The notes: generated from the sequence alone by a model not told the origin. 64,000 nucleotides of DNA from Lepus europaeus (GCF_033115175.1 NC_084844.1:37249885-37313884); one strand, 5' to 3'; shown: positions 10,610-22,010, numbered from the stretch's first letter. Numbers and translations: made by a program.

Positions 10610-10868
10610 ATCCAGAAGTAAAAGCACCGGTTAGGATGCCCGCATCGCACGCTGGAGGGGCCTGGGTTCACCTCCCGGCTCTGCCTCCAGCTCCTGACCA
10701 TGGACTCCCACTAAGGCACACGATGGGGGACAGCAGGTGATAGCTCAAGTGGCTGGGTTCCCGCCACCCATGTGACGGCTCCTGGCTTCAGCCTCAGCGC
10801 AGCCCCAGCTGGTGCAGGAGCTTGGGGAGGGAACCAGTGGAGAGATCTCTGTGTGCCACTAGAAGGAA
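10610..10868 (+). mobile_element. C-repeat SINE, tail-truncated
   Basis: AAGCACCGGTTAGGATGCCC, GGGGCCTGGGTTCACCTCC, CCACCCATGTGACGGCTCC and CTTGGGGAGGGAACCAGTGG are C-repeat blocks. The AAATAAA tail is missing. Confidence 0.75.
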
Positions 10869-11253
10869 GGAGGGAAAGTGCGATTAAGGCTAGCAAAGTT
10901 GCGGGAGAGGCGGCCCGTATCCAAATGGACTGTATTCCTCCCTGCCAACAATAACCAGTGGGAAAGGAAGTCGAATAAGACTCTAAGCCCACCTCACAAG
11001 CGTGCTGGAAGGAGGAGAAGGAAGCAGTGTTTGTCTAGAAGTGCCGGGCCGGTGTGCTTCCCGGTGAGCTTTCGTGAGAGAGGAAGGCGGAGGCTGACGT
11101 CACAGCCATCCCCTCCCACCTGCTCCATGCCATAGAGAGCCAGCGCTCCTGATAGGGCCTCAACGGCTGTGCCAGTCACAAATCTTAGGGCTTTAATCAT
11201 CCACAGATTTAGGGGAGTAGAAGGCAGGAATGGGGTTCATTAAAATGTGGGAC

Positions 11254-11574
11254 ACAGGGCTGCTATTGTGGTGCAGTGGGTAAAGCGACCGCCTGTGACT
11301 CTGGCATCCCATATGGGGGCCAGTTTGAGTCCCAGCTGCTCCACTTCTGATCCAACTCCCTGCTGATGCACCTGGGAAACAGCGGAGGATGGCTGTTCTA
11401 GCCAAGTACTTGGGCCCCTGCCACCCACATGGGAGACCTGGAAGAAGCTCCTGGCTCCTGGCTTTGGCCTGGCTCAACCCCGGTCATTGATGCCATCTGG
11501 GAAGTGATATAGCAGATAGAAGATTCTCTCTCTCTAACTCTGACTTTCAAATAAATAAATAAATATTTTTTAAG
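11254..11574 (+). mobile_element. C-repeat SINE, full length
   Basis: It has an intact head (GCTATTGTGGTGCAGTGGGT), A- and B-box-like regions of the tRNA-related part, GGGAGACCTGGAAGAAGCTC, a CT stretch and the tail TTTCAAATAAATAAATAAAT. Confidence 0.93.
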
Positions 11575-11734
11575 CATGTGGGACTCCCTGGGAAAGGCGT
11601 TGGCATGAGCATCATCTATCACATGGATGCCTGGAGGAGGAACTGCGGCCACAGCTTGCCTGACCTCCCTTCCCTCCGTCTGCCCTTCTCACCCGTTCAG
11701 TTTCTTCAAAACAGGTGTTCTGCTCTCTTTTTCT

Positions 11735-11990
11735 TGAAACGTATACTTATTTTACGTCTTTGAGAGCCAGCGAGCCAGTGCTCCGGTCTGCTGCTTCACT
11801 TCCCAAGTGCACACAGAGGCTGGGGCTGGGTGGCAGGAACCCGACTGCGTGAGCCATCACCACTGCCTTCCGGGGAGCGCATCAGTGGGAAGCCGGACTC
11901 GGGAGGAGAGGCAGGACTCAGAGCCACGCACTGCGATACGGGACACAGGCCTCCCAAGCTGTGCCAAATACCTGCCGCATCTGCTTCGCA
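11735..11990 (-). mobile_element. Old C-repeat SINE
   Basis: It reads as reverse complement: a TATTTTACGTCTTTGAGAGCC tail side, GTGAGCCATCACCACTGCC, and CTCCCAAGCTGTGCC at the head side. It is strongly diverged and belongs to the older subfamily also seen at 25038-25259. Confidence 0.65.
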
Positions 11991-12470
11991 TCTCCATAGC
12001 ATTCTACCTTCCTGTAGGATCTATGGTGCAACCTGAGCCAAGTGTAGGCGGGGTGCAATGGCACTGAATGCTGGGGAAGCCTTCGCCAAACCCTCATGAG
12101 TAAGCAGAGGGCAGGGACACCAAGACTCCCTCAAAATCCCCTTCAGCCCTGTGCTTCCCAAGCCCCAGGGATCTTTCGCTCTCTGCCTCCTTTGCCCTCC
12201 GTGTGCCCTGGACCCCCAGCTCCGTGCTTTCTGACCCAGCTTTTGCTGCCATTCACCAGGCTTCCTCAGGTCTGCTCCTGCACCCCCGCACTCAACCCAG
12301 GACAGGGAACAGGCGTGCAGGCGGGAAAGGCTCAAGTGTCCACACCTTAAGCTTTTGGCTCCTGCCTCACTGGAAGCCCTTGCGTCACCCACAGCCTTGC
12401 AGGGAGAAACATACAGCTCCTCCATGGTGACTGCCGTTGTCCTCAGGCTGGTCCCAGCACTGCTGATGGG
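11991..12470. other. Intergenic DNA, no gene seen
   Basis: No gene or repeat is recognised here. Confidence 0.45.
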
Positions 12471-12474
12471 GGTG

Positions 12475-12560
12475 GGGGGGCAGCTTCAGGAGGAGCTGAC
12501 ATTGAACCAGGGCTTGAAGGTCAAGGAGGCATTCCCCTGATAAACAGAGAAGCAAAGGGG
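12475..12560 (-). mobile_element. L2 fragment
   Basis: CTTCAGGAGGAGCTGACATTGAACC and GGGCTTGAAGGTCAAGGAGG are the reverse complement of the L2 3' block that reads TCAAATGTCACCTCCTC in the forward sense. Confidence 0.65.
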
Positions 12561-12594
12561 AAAGCACTCTTCCCCCTCCCCCCCTGCACATGGC

Positions 12595-12765
12595 ACTCAC
12601 TGCTTTACCAAAACCCCCAACCCACTACTTGTGAGGTGGGGGCTGTTAATGATCCCATTTTACTGAGTCAGAGTTTGAGGCTCAGGAGGAAAATCAAGAG
12701 GCCCCCCCCGAGGGTAGCTAGTGCATTCTGGTCTGTCTGGTTTCAAAGCCCTGGCAGCAGGCAGG
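12595..12765 (-). mobile_element. MIR SINE fragment
   Basis: CTACTTGTGAGGTGGGGGCTG, ATGATCCCATTTTACTGAGT and TTGAGGCTCAGGAGGAAAAT match reverse MIR. Confidence 0.75.
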
Positions 12766-12994
12766 TGTAGGGAGACAAGGGTCATCTTCAACTTGGTCCG
12801 TGTGGGGGCTGGGGGTGGAGCTCTGGGCAGGGGCCAGCTCCCCACCACTGGTGGACAGGGCAACAAAGCCTACACAGGTTGCTTATTTTTGCATAGAAAG
12901 TCCCTGGAAGAACCCTCTGGAATCCTGGGACGCTGGCTGCCCTTGGGGGGGAAGTCAGGGCTGGGCAGGGACGGAGGGAGCCATTTCACCCTGA

Positions 12995-13105
12995 AATCTG
13001 AGTCGATGAACATGCTACTATTCAAAACATAAATTGTTCTTAAAAGCCTATTTACAAAAGAATACGTATCACAAGAGAACATGAAAATTCGAAATACAGA
13101 GTAGG
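12995..13105. promoter_or_regulatory. AT-rich island, possible conserved element
   Basis: About 110 bp of AT-rich unique DNA (GAACATGCTACTATTCAAAA, ACAAAAGAATACGTATCACA) between GC-rich flanks. It is not assignable to a repeat or gene. Confidence 0.28.
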
Positions 13106-13830
13106 GCCATTGGCCACTGAGGGTCACCTGGCTTCCGGCTGTGGCCAGCACTCGGGCCTCCCGCAGGTGGGCGTGGGAGGTGGGTGTGAGCCCGCAGTCT
13201 GTCGGGTGAGGGGCGGCCAAGGGGTCTGCTGGAGACACGTCCGAGATGGGACGGGACATTTGGGCAGTCGGGACCGATTTGTTGCCATTTTCACGGGCAG
13301 ACTTGTGAATTAAGTGGCATGAAATTGAGCACAGACCAGGGTCCCCCCCAGAGACAGGGGCAGCCCCGCCCTGATGGGGCGAATGCGAGGGGGCGGCGCC
13401 GCTCCGCTGCTTCTGGGTGCAGATGGAGGGAGAATGAGAGGGGGCTGGGCTGCGCTCCTCCTCCGAGGCCCGCCCGCCCTCTGCTCGGCTCAGACAAGCA
13501 GAGTCTGCCAGACCCCCACAGTGCCCTGGGCCCAGGTACCTCTGGGAACCCAGATGGGGGTGGCTCTGACCCCATTCAGGGCCGGGGGGGGGGGTCCGAC
13601 GGTTTTTCGTGATGTCTTTGCTGCCATGCCCAGGACCGGGACAAGACAGAGGCAGAGTATGACCCTCCTGCTCTGAGTGGAGGAGGCAGCTCTCACCCTG
13701 AAGAGGCGAACGGGGCAGAGCGGCTATGGGAGAGACACCCGGACCTGGGTTCCAGGTTGGGAGTCTGCCGGCACAGGTGTTGCAGCGGCTTGGCACTCTG
13801 GATCAGCAGTGATAACCCTTGCCGCCGGGC
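13106..13830. other. GC-rich intergenic DNA
   Basis: No gene is supported. The 308-codon minus-strand frame at 12870-13796 has no domain and crosses the AT-rich island at 12995-13105, so I treat it as chance. A G11 run lies near 13584-13594. Confidence 0.5.
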
Positions 13831-13834
13831 GCGG

Positions 13835-13940
13835 ATGCTGTCCTTAGCAACTGTGTGCTCGCAGCGACCCTCTGACCTTGGGAACACCTTGCCCGGCACA
13901 TCCCCACTTCACAAATGAGAAAACAGACCAGGCGACCACT
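13835..13940 (-). mobile_element. MIR SINE fragment
   Basis: TTAGCAACTGTGTGCTCGCA and CCCCACTTCACAAATGAGAAAACAGA correspond to the reverse MIR 'CCCCATTTTACAGATGAGGAAACTGA' region. Confidence 0.6.
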
Positions 13941-14499
13941 TTGGGGTGAACATGGGAGTTCTTATTGAACAGCTGGAGCGGGGCAGGGGAGATTCAGGGT
14001 GTGGACCTTTAGGGGTTTAGTTACACACAGGTGCAAGCATAATGAAACGCTAGTGGCTGTCAGCTGTCATGGATGTGCCCTTCAGCAGGGGCCGGGACCC
14101 CCAAAGGCAGGGTTCAGCAGGTGGGAAACAAGCTGGGATAGGAGGAGGGAAGAGGTTTGCACAAAGTCGCTCAGCCTGGCGGGGGACGGAATAGGCCAGC
14201 GGCCAGAGCCCTCGCACCTTGAGCCCCTGCAGGTGTCCATGGGGACAGGCACCGCCTGAAAAGCCAATTTCCATGTACTCCGTGCTCTCCCTTCCCCAGG
14301 CAGGGGTGAGTCCGGGCCCCAGCCCGGGCTGGGGGTGGGGGATGAGGAGGGAGAAGACAGCCTGGGTCTGCCACCCCGGGCACCCCCTCCTGGGCAGAGC
14401 TTTGCCCCGCAATTAGGAAGGCTGCGTCTGCCTCAGCGCCAGGCCCATCGAGCCCACGAGAGCCGCGCAGAGCCCTGCAGGTGGCCAGGGGGAGGACAG

Positions 14500-14700
14500 G
14501 CCCCATGGTGCTTAATAGGACCTAATCTCTGCCAGTGTTGTCGGAAATGAAAATGAAAAACAGCCACGATTTTGTGGTTTAAAAATTAGCATGTGTGCCT
14601 ACATCGTAAGCCCCTGGCCTGCATTACCATACAGATTTATCCTAGGCCCAGCACGCGGCCAAAATATGTAATTACACACAGGCTTGGGGTGGAAAAGTTG
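14500..14700. promoter_or_regulatory. Candidate conserved non-coding element
   Basis: AT-rich, non-repetitive DNA with a perfect RUNX-type TGTGGTTT (14573-14580), AAAATTAGCATG, GCATTACCATACAG and ATATGTAATTACAC. No open frame of note crosses it. Enhancer status is inference. Confidence 0.38.
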
Positions 14701-14927
14701 CTCTCCTCTTTGCTGTCTGTGTAATGTGGATTTTTTTCAAATGGGAGCTAGATCGGGAAATGCTTCACGAAGGATTCTGCCCCTGGAGCTTGAGAGGGAG
14801 GAGGGCCCAGCCTACCCGCTGTGTGTGTTGTGGACACCTGGACATGGTGACTTAGAGGGGGCAGGGCAGCAAAAGCCTTGCTCTAAAGTCCTGTGTGCTC
14901 TTCGCTCCGAGTCCCAGCCGGGGTTCT

Positions 14928-15063
14928 CACATACACTCTCTCCTTTCATCTACCCAGGAAACAAAAGCAGGTGTCCTTATCCCCACTTGAAAGATGAGGA
15001 AACTGAGGCTGGTAGGTAGTGAGGCCCAGGATTCAACGTCTATGCTCTTTCCAATGTACTCCA
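14928..15063 (-). mobile_element. MIR SINE fragment
   Basis: Good match to reverse MIR: TGTCCTTATCCCCACTTGAA, AGATGAGGAAACTGAGGCTG, GGATTCAACGTCTATGCTCT. Confidence 0.85.
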
Positions 15064-15369
15064 TGAGGGCCCAACTGCGTTAGACTCTCCTTATCAGACT
15101 TATCAGAGGCCTTAGTTTCGGTCGTTGGGAGAGGAAGAGTGGGGTGATGGATGTAGGGGCTGTGCAGATTCAAAGATGGTGAAGGAATCAGGGTTTTGCA
15201 TTTTCTCTTCCAGTGATAGGAAGAGAAAGAGCCCAAGCATTAGCGCAGAAACTGACACCTGGTAATTATGACAGATGAGTGATTGATCGGATGGATGCAT
15301 TGAAGTCCTGACAAACACCAGTGGCCTTCTCCAGGGTGAGGTCCAGATTCCGACCTGGGTGCCTAAAGC

Positions 15370-15680
15370 AATGCCCCGATCCAGAGTTGGATGGGCAGGA
15401 GAGTCAACATTCCAGCACGGGAATCGATACCACACTGAAGGCTTGGGTGAAGTCGTCAGCATCCCGTGTGGGGATCGATGTCCTGATACAGAGTGGGGAG
15501 AGAGGAATCAATGCCTCCCCCGCCCCGCAAGGACGGGTCGGAAAGTCAGAGATCAACGCCCCAATTCAGGGTCAGTTAGCGGAAATCAATGTCCCAATAT
15601 GAGGATCGATGGCAGTCGATGATAGGCAAGGGTGAGTCTAGCAGTTGATGTCCCAATGTGACATCAGCGGGAGCCAAAGA
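15370..15680. repeat. Decayed tandem repeat (minisatellite-like)
   Basis: A phrase of the form 'ATCGATGTCCCAATA-CAGAG' recurs at about 15370, 15405, 15424, 15457, 15474, 15508, 15552, 15586 and 15646 with mismatches (for example GGATCGATGTCCTGATACAG, AATCAATGTCCCAATATGAG, AGTTGATGTCCCAATGTGAC). Spacing is irregular, about 20-60 bases. It looks like an old minisatellite array that has drifted. Confidence 0.55.
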
Positions 15681-16040
15681 CCCACCTAGGCCGGGATGGT
15701 CGTTCACGTGCCAAGGCGGACGCCAGCTTGCTGACCTACAGGACCACAGGGCACCCATCCATGCCCGCTAGGCTTTCCCCACTAGTGCCCAGAAAACATG
15801 AGATGGGATAAGTGTGGTGCCCCAATGTGCCCCACACTGGTTACCCACACAAGTTCCCCTTGGAAGGTTCCTAATCCAGAGCCTGTCTCCAGGGGGTCCC
15901 ACCAGCGTGGGAGAGGCTACTGGCTGTCCAAGGTTATTTCCTGGAGGAGGCCGTGTCTTGGGCTCCAATCACATTCTCACCGTGTCCGCCTGACCTTGTC
16001 CAAAATCACAGTTACCCGTGTGACTACCAGTGCATGTGTC
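15681..16040. other. Intergenic DNA, no gene seen
   Basis: Nothing recognised. The phrase GTGCCCCAATGTGCCCCACA near 15817 may be a further relic of the upstream tandem array. Confidence 0.4.
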
Positions 16041-16044
16041 ATTT

Positions 16045-16155
16045 GGGTGACCGGGTCCCCACATTGTATGGCTGAGGAAGGTGAGGCCCCGAAGAGTGAA
16101 CTAGCTGGCCGCAGAGAGGTGGCAGAGATGGAGCTGGGAGCCCGATGCCTGTCTT
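16045..16155 (-). mobile_element. MIR SINE fragment
   Basis: CCCCACATTGTATGGCTGAG, GAACTAGCTGGCCGCAGAGA and GGCAGAGATGGAGCTGGGAG follow the reverse MIR core. Confidence 0.65.
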
Positions 16156-16159
16156 TTCC

Positions 16160-17145
16160 AGCTGAGTTAGGCTGACGTGGCAGGTCCCTTCCTCCTGCCA
16201 ACACCGCCGCCCCTCACCCCCGTACATGAGTGCGTGCTACAAGTGCATCACCGTTGCAGCAAAGGGATCCAGAGCCCCTCTCCTCTCAGCCTCGGCCGGC
16301 CTGCATCTCTCCAGGCCTCTCCGAGTCTCTGGCGTTGGGAGACGGCATCAAAGGCCCTGTTGCTTTCCAGGGTTGGAGATGGGACTGGAGGCTGAGCTGG
16401 GTAAAGCTCCCCAGCCTCAGCTGGCCCAGGGGCTTAAGGGGAGGGTGTGATTTTGCTCTCGCTCAGACAAAGGCTGGGGCCGGGGCATCTGTCGGCTGAC
16501 TCTTGTGTCTTGCAGCTGCTCCGACAGTCAGACCCAAGGCAGGTGCCAGTTTGGGAAGGGAGGGGGTCTCCGGCACATGCACTCACACTCCAGTTCTTCC
16601 CCTCGCCCCTCCCACACGGCCAGGCAATGCCTCCTGTTGCCCATCCCCACCTCCAATGAACCCACCCTGCACCCCCCAAAAAATCCAGAGCTTTGAGGGC
16701 AAGACCCCTACCCAGCACAGCTCTGCTGCCCCTCCCCCACAGGCCTGTCCTGCCAGGCCCTGCTGCCAGCACCCTCGGGCACCTTTGCCCAGCCCAGGAG
16801 GAGGAGAGAGGGGAAGGGGCTGTCTGGCAGAAGACAGGGGACCCTTGTGCCTGATGGGACGTCTCTCACTGTAGCTTCTCTTGCGGGAGCCAGAGAGCTT
16901 TCTGGAGCCCCGCTGAGAGGCAGAAGCCTTGGGCTGGTTCTTGGGAGGAAAGGGGAAAGGCAAGCTCACAGCCGCGGGCGGAGACTGATGGTGCAGGGGG
17001 CGGGGTGTTGTCAGGCTAAGTGTGAGTGTGTGTGCGAGAGAACGCAGGAACACCGCCTGAAAAACACACAGGGCTGTTGACGCGCACAGATGGGGTCCTG
17101 TGACCAGTTCAAAAACTGTTTCGAACACCCGGACACTCAGAACTC
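16160..17145. other. GC-rich intergenic DNA
   Basis: No gene is supported. There are pyrimidine-rich patches but no repeat that I recognise. Confidence 0.45.
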
Positions 17146-17149
17146 TGCT

Positions 17150-17740
17150 GTCCATCTTTCCAGAAGCTCATATTTACGTTTTATCGAAATCATGTCACCA
17201 CCCTGTTTCCCCTTGGAAAAAAAAATCTTTGAGGCCGCCAGGTCTCCCCGGGTTAGGCGACTCCGTGTAAAACAGACTGCTGCCCAGAGGAGCAGGGACG
17301 GTGGTCGGTGCTGGAGCGGGGCGGGCAGGGAAGGGGCGGGCTGAGATTGCCTGGTTAAGAAGATGATGCAGAAGAACAAGAAAGATTCCAGGAAAGCGGC
17401 TTGCTGGGGAAAACCGCGCGCGCTGTGGACAGAGGGGCTGCGGCCCCTCCCCGGCGCAGGCCTCTTGACCTCCTCCTCCCCACTCGCAGTCGCCCTGCCG
17501 CCTCCCTCCTGCGCAGCCCCCGCCCCTCCCCAGGGCCCCCTCCTCAGATGCAATCCCCCTGCTGTAATTTCTGGGGGAATTGCTTCATCTCGGGTGCAGA
17601 TATATTTGTGTCAAGGTGCAGCTGCACAGATAGCCTTCCTCTATGCATAGTAAGAGGGTTTCAGAGAGAGAGGTTGTGCCCAGAGCAAGGCCTTATCAGA
17701 GCAAGCTGCCTGCCATTTATCTGATTCCCCATCAAATAGG
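17150..17740. promoter_or_regulatory. Candidate conserved/regulatory block
   Basis: Two AT-richer islands (about 17150-17240 and 17565-17740) flank a short CpG-rich stretch containing CCGCGCGCGCTGTGG. The second island has GTAATTTCTGGGGGAATTGC, a CAGCTG E-box (about 17620) and two GATA cores in the words CTTATCAGAG and TTTATCTGATT. No coding frame or known repeat accounts for it. A regulatory role is inference. Confidence 0.38.
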
Positions 17741-19240
17741 AAAACGGGCCTCAGGCTGCTGCTTCCACTTTCCTGGGGAAAGCCATGGGGGGAATAATAA
17801 TTTACTCCAATCTTTTTGTTTCCAGAGCTCACCTTCAGCCTCACACAACCCCTGGTTTCTCTGCCTCCCTCTGCTCCCAGCAACGTCAGCCTAGGGGTCT
17901 GAGGTTGAGCTCCAGCCCCCACGGGCCCACCTCGGGGACACCCCCAGAAACGTCCTTGCTGGTTGAGTGGCCCTCCATCCTGGATTGGCATGAGCTGGGG
18001 AGGATTGCCTCTGGCATCCAGAGTGTAGACGCAGGGAAGGGGGACAAGGAGCTTTTGGGAAGGAGGGGTGGCTTGGCCTGGCTACAGGGGTCCTGGCTTC
18101 CTTCGCAGCCCCCCCCCCCCACGCAGATTGCCCTGTGAGCACTCCCTCTGGCTGTGTGCGTGTGCTCACGTGCACCCATGAATTTGTCAGGCTTGATTCC
18201 GTGAGCGTCCTTGTATGAGGACCAATCAGCACATTTATCTCTGTGTGTCCATCTGTATGTCTATTTCAGGGGCGGGGGGCCAATGGAGGACTAGCGACTG
18301 CTTCTGTTCTGTGTCCCAGTCCCTGATCCCCCACCTCCGGGAAGACAGCCCAGGAGGACAATCCCGACAGCCAAGAACAAGCCCAAGGCAGGATGACCGG
18401 GACTTTGTGAAAGGCAGTGAACAGCGGGCAAGGGAGGGGTCCCTGTCATGGTGCCTCGCCCTCCCCGGCAGAGCTGCTCCAGGGAGCAGCAGGCAGCCCA
18501 TCTGGTGCAGGCGCTGCTGAGAGCCGGGCGGCAGGGAGGGGACTGCTCCCCACAGGCCAGCCATAAATCACAGTTATGTGGCCAGGGGGCAGGGAGTGGG
18601 CAGGGGGCAGGGGGCAGCCGCAGCAGCACACACGGGATGAGACAGAGAGGCCAGGGTCAGGTGCGGCTGTAAATCGTCCCCTAAATGTTTCCAAGCGAAG
18701 GCTAATCAGGGCGCAGTGACAGAACACGCCCGGTCCCTCCCAGCCCCAGTGGGCACACTCAGGTCTTTGCGAACACAAGCACTCACAGACACAAAGGCAC
18801 ACCCGCCGAGGTGTCACCCCCGAACCTGGATGGGCACAGACACACACCTGCTTACTCCCGCCACAGGTGCGTGGGTGAACATGCACCCAGGCTGGCCTGC
18901 ACCCTTGTGTGTTCACTCAGGCCCGGGGGCATCTGCCTGTGTGCACAGGCAGTGCAGCAGACAACAGCCAGAGCAAGCCGCGTTTGGAGGGCCGGAATGA
19001 AAAGAGGCCAGTGGACTTCAGCGCTGTGTCTGTTCCCAACCTCTTCCTGGTGGGACCTTCGGCCATCCAATGCCTTTGCTGCAGAAGCTCGTCCCCGGAG
19101 CTGTGAAGGGCTCCTGCTGTCGGAGCCCTCCCCGCAGCCGTGCCAGAGCCCGGCTCATCCAACCCCTCACTCCCCAGCATTCGAGTATCAGCCCTGGGCT
19201 GAGCTCACTCAAACTTAAAACCGAGGGGAGAAGACAAATC
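17741..19240. other. GC-rich intergenic DNA
   Basis: No gene is supported. There is a C13 run near 18108-18120, G-rich repeats (GGCAGGGGGCAGGGGGCAG type) at about 18588-18620, and a small AT-richer patch near 18665-18710. Confidence 0.45.
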
Positions 19241-19249
19241 CGATGGCTT

Positions 19250-19345
19250 CAGATTCTTGCTACAGGGGAAGGAGGGGACAAGAAAGACTCTCTGGAGGAA
19301 GCCATGGTCAACTGAGACCTGGTGACAGGAGGGACCTGTCCAGCG
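19250..19345 (-). mobile_element. L2 fragment
   Basis: ACTCTCTGGAGGAAGCCATGG followed by CAACTGAGACCTGGTGACAG resembles the reverse L2 'CTTCCTGGAGGAGGTGACATTTGAGCTGAGACCT' phrase. Confidence 0.5.
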
Positions 19346-20435
19346 GGGAGGAGAGAAATGGACATCCATGGCGCTGGGTCAATCCAGGAGGTGTTGTACC
19401 CCATAAGACCCCCTCCTCTGGGGCCGGCCAGGGGCCACCCAGCTTGCACTCCCCGGGGTTGCCCCCTCTTCTCCATGCAGAAACAGTCAATGTGTGCAGG
19501 GAGAGAACAGGTAGCTGGATCAAGCCTTCCCAGCTTTGTAAGAGGAGGGAGGGGCTGAGGCCGGGCCATTGACGGCACTGACCAAGCGCTGAGCGCTCTC
19601 CCCAGCCTCTCTGCTGGGATTCCCTAGGACTCAGCAGAAATTCAGCGGACACCTCTCTGGTTCCTCCCCTACTGCAGAGCCTTGTACGGCGGCCTCGTGG
19701 AGCCCTGAGTGCCGTGAGCCCCTCCTGGGACTGAGGATGGGGAGGAGACCCCCTGTTCTGCTTCACTTCCACTCTCTTGGGCTCCCCAACAAGACCCCCT
19801 TTGGGCAGAGGGTTCCATGTGTGCAAACCGTTAATGCTTAGGGCAGAGTCAGTAGGGGTTCACACCCCTTCAGACTTCTCCCTTGCTGCCCACAGCCCAG
19901 TTCCCCTCATCCCCACCCCCTCCCATGTCTCCCTGCCCCACCCTACCCTGATGCTCCTCTGAAGCCTGCCTTCAACTCATTCTTTATTTTTAAATATTCC
20001 TTGGGTGCCTGCAATATGATCTCATCTAAGTCTCCCTTATCAAGTCTTGGAGGTGCAGCCTCAGTTTCTCCTCTGGAAACTCAGTGAGCTTGACTGATCT
20101 GCTCAAGGTCACAGTCACCTTGGGAAATGCAAGGGAAAACTCATTCCGGTCCAGCCTGAAAGCCCTCCCACCCCAGCAGGACAGTCCTTTGTCCTTGCAC
20201 CATGGCTGGAAGGAGGAAAAAAGGAGGAAGAAGCACCTTGGAAGCAGAGCAGGGGCAGGAGGTGCCAGCCGAGGCCTGAGGGCCCCAGGGGAAGCTGTGC
20301 TCATGCGTCACCTGGGCTGGAGCTGTTTGCAAGGCCCTGTGAGTGGCTGTCTCCTCCCTCGAAGGTCCAGCTCTTTGCAGGGAAGCCAAACAGGAACGTA
20401 GACAAAGGGCCCAGAGCTCTCAGGCACACCTGGAA
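19346..20435. other. Intergenic DNA, no gene seen
   Basis: No gene is supported. A patch at 19975-20130 (TCATTCTTTATTTTTAAATA, CTGCTCAAGGTCACAGTCAC) may be an old MIR or L2 remnant, but the match is too weak to call. Confidence 0.4.
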
Positions 20436-20437
20436 AA

Positions 20438-20530
20438 CTCTTGGATCCTCAATTTTCCCATCTCCTAAGTGGGGACAGGGACAATTTTGGCTAGGGGCTG
20501 TTGGGAGAGTTAAATGTGTGTGTACCAGGA
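20438..20530 (+). mobile_element. MIR SINE fragment
   Basis: CCTCAATTTTCCCATCTCCTAAGTGGGGACAGG then GGCTGTTGGGAGAGTTAAATG match forward MIR. Confidence 0.75.
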
Positions 20531-20896
20531 GCCCACCCAGAGGAGACCCTCCACAAAGCTGGCAGCCTCCTCTCCTCGAAGCGTGGGGATTGGTGGAAAT
20601 GGCTCGGGGGAGAAGGATGTCGGATCTTGGGGTTGGGGACAGTTCCTGCACAGGGCCTGGCTGGCAGGTGACAGTGTCATGGCGGGGGAGGGCCTTGTCA
20701 CAGAGGCCTGAGGAACAGAGGGCCATCCAGTTGGCCCACGTAGCAAGAGGGACAGGAAATCCAGGAGTGGGGGAGCCGCTTGCAGCCCAGCCACAGACAC
20801 AGACACAGCAGAACCGGTTGTTGTGGTGTTGAGAACCTGGCCAGCAGCTTGGCATAGTCCACTGCCTACAAACAGTCCTCTGGAATCACTGTGGAG

Positions 20897-21170
20897 TTTA
20901 TTTTTATCTTCATGTGAAAGGCAGAGTTACAGAGAGGGTGAGAGAGAGGGAGAAAGAGACAGAGATCTTCCATCTGCTGGTTCACTCTCCAAATGGTACA
21001 ACAGCTGGGGCTGGGCCAGGCTGAAGCCAGGAGCCAAGGACCTGTGCCCTTCCAGGCACACTAGTAGGGAACTGCATGGGAAGTGGAGCAGCTGGGCTCG
21101 AAACCCACAGGGGATGCTGGTGCTGGCACTGCAGGCGGTCCATCCGCCATGCCACAGCACTGGCCCCCAC
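20897..21170 (-). mobile_element. C-repeat SINE
   Basis: Reverse complement order: TTTATTTTTATCTTCATGTGAAAGGCAGAG, GAGAGA repeats, GGTTCACTCTCCAAATGG, GCTGAAGCCAGGAGCC, and the head end CATGCCACAGCACTGGCCCC. Confidence 0.93.
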
Positions 21171-21377
21171 TGTGGAATTTAAATACAAGCCCCAGAGATA
21201 CCCATGTACCCACCCCTGCCTTATAGTTATCTCATGGCGACACTGGAACCATGGGGTCACTTCAGAGATTCTGGGAATGGAGACAAAGCTGGAAAGTGCT
21301 CATCCTAGGGTATGGGAATGGGGCCATTACAGGAGTTAGTGATGGAACGAGTGGTGCCATCTGGGGTCGTGGGGAAG

Positions 21378-21672
21378 ATGTTCAGCCTAGCAGCTAAGAT
21401 GTCCGTGTCCCATGTCGCAGTACCTGTGTTCGATCTTTGACTCTAACTCCCGACTCGAGCTTCCTGCTAACACAGACCCTGGGAGGCAGCAGTGAGAGCT
21501 CAAGTGCTTGGGTTCCTGCCATCCACATGGGAGACCTGGAATGAGTTCCTGGCTACAGGCTTCAGCCTGGCCCAGACCTGCCCATTGCAAGCATTTGGGG
21601 AGTGAACGAGTAGATGGGAGTGTGCTCTCTCTGCTTCTCTCTGTCTGTCTCTCTGCCACTCAAAGAAAGATA
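21378..21672 (+). mobile_element. C-repeat SINE
   Basis: C-repeat blocks run from AGCAGCTAAGATGTCCGTGTCCC to GCATTTGGGGAGTGAACGAG, then a CT stretch and a short A-rich tail. A second copy in the same orientation follows at once. Confidence 0.9.
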
Positions 21673-21675
21673 ATT

Positions 21676-22010
21676 CTGGGGGTCAGCCTTGTGACACAGA
21701 AAGTTAAACTGCTGCTTGCAAAGCTGGCATCCCATGTGAGCACCAGTGTGAGTCCTGGCTGCTCTGCTTCCAATCCAGCTTCCCGCTAACCTACCCGGGA
21801 AGTATCTCGGACAATGCTTAGGCCCCTGTCACCTGTGTGGGAGACCAGAACGAGGTTCCTAGCTCCTGGCTTCTGCCTGGCCCTGACGTGGCTATTGCAA
21901 ACTATTTGGAGATGGAACCAGCAGATGGAAGCCTGCTCGCGCTCGCTCTCTCTCTCTCTCCCCCCTTTTCTGTCACTCTGCCTTTCAAATGAATCTTTAA
22001 AAAAATAATT
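21676..22010 (+). mobile_element. C-repeat SINE
   Basis: It has a full set of blocks from GGTCAGCCTTGTGACACAGA to the tail CTTTCAAATGAATCTTTAAA. Together with the preceding copy it forms a same-strand SINE tandem. Confidence 0.93.

Noticed and set aside
11254..11340. tRNA genes at the SINE heads
   Set aside because: The A/B-box-like words belong to tRNA-derived C-repeat SINEs with CT stretches and A-rich tails; no cloverleaf with intact acceptor stem is apparent.
12870..13796. 308-codon minus-strand open frame
   Set aside because: It runs through an AT-rich non-coding island and has no recognisable domain.
18578..18612. CTCF site at TGGCCAGGGGGCAG
   Set aside because: The core lacks two bases relative to the CCASNAGGGGGC consensus, so I do not call it without a matrix score.
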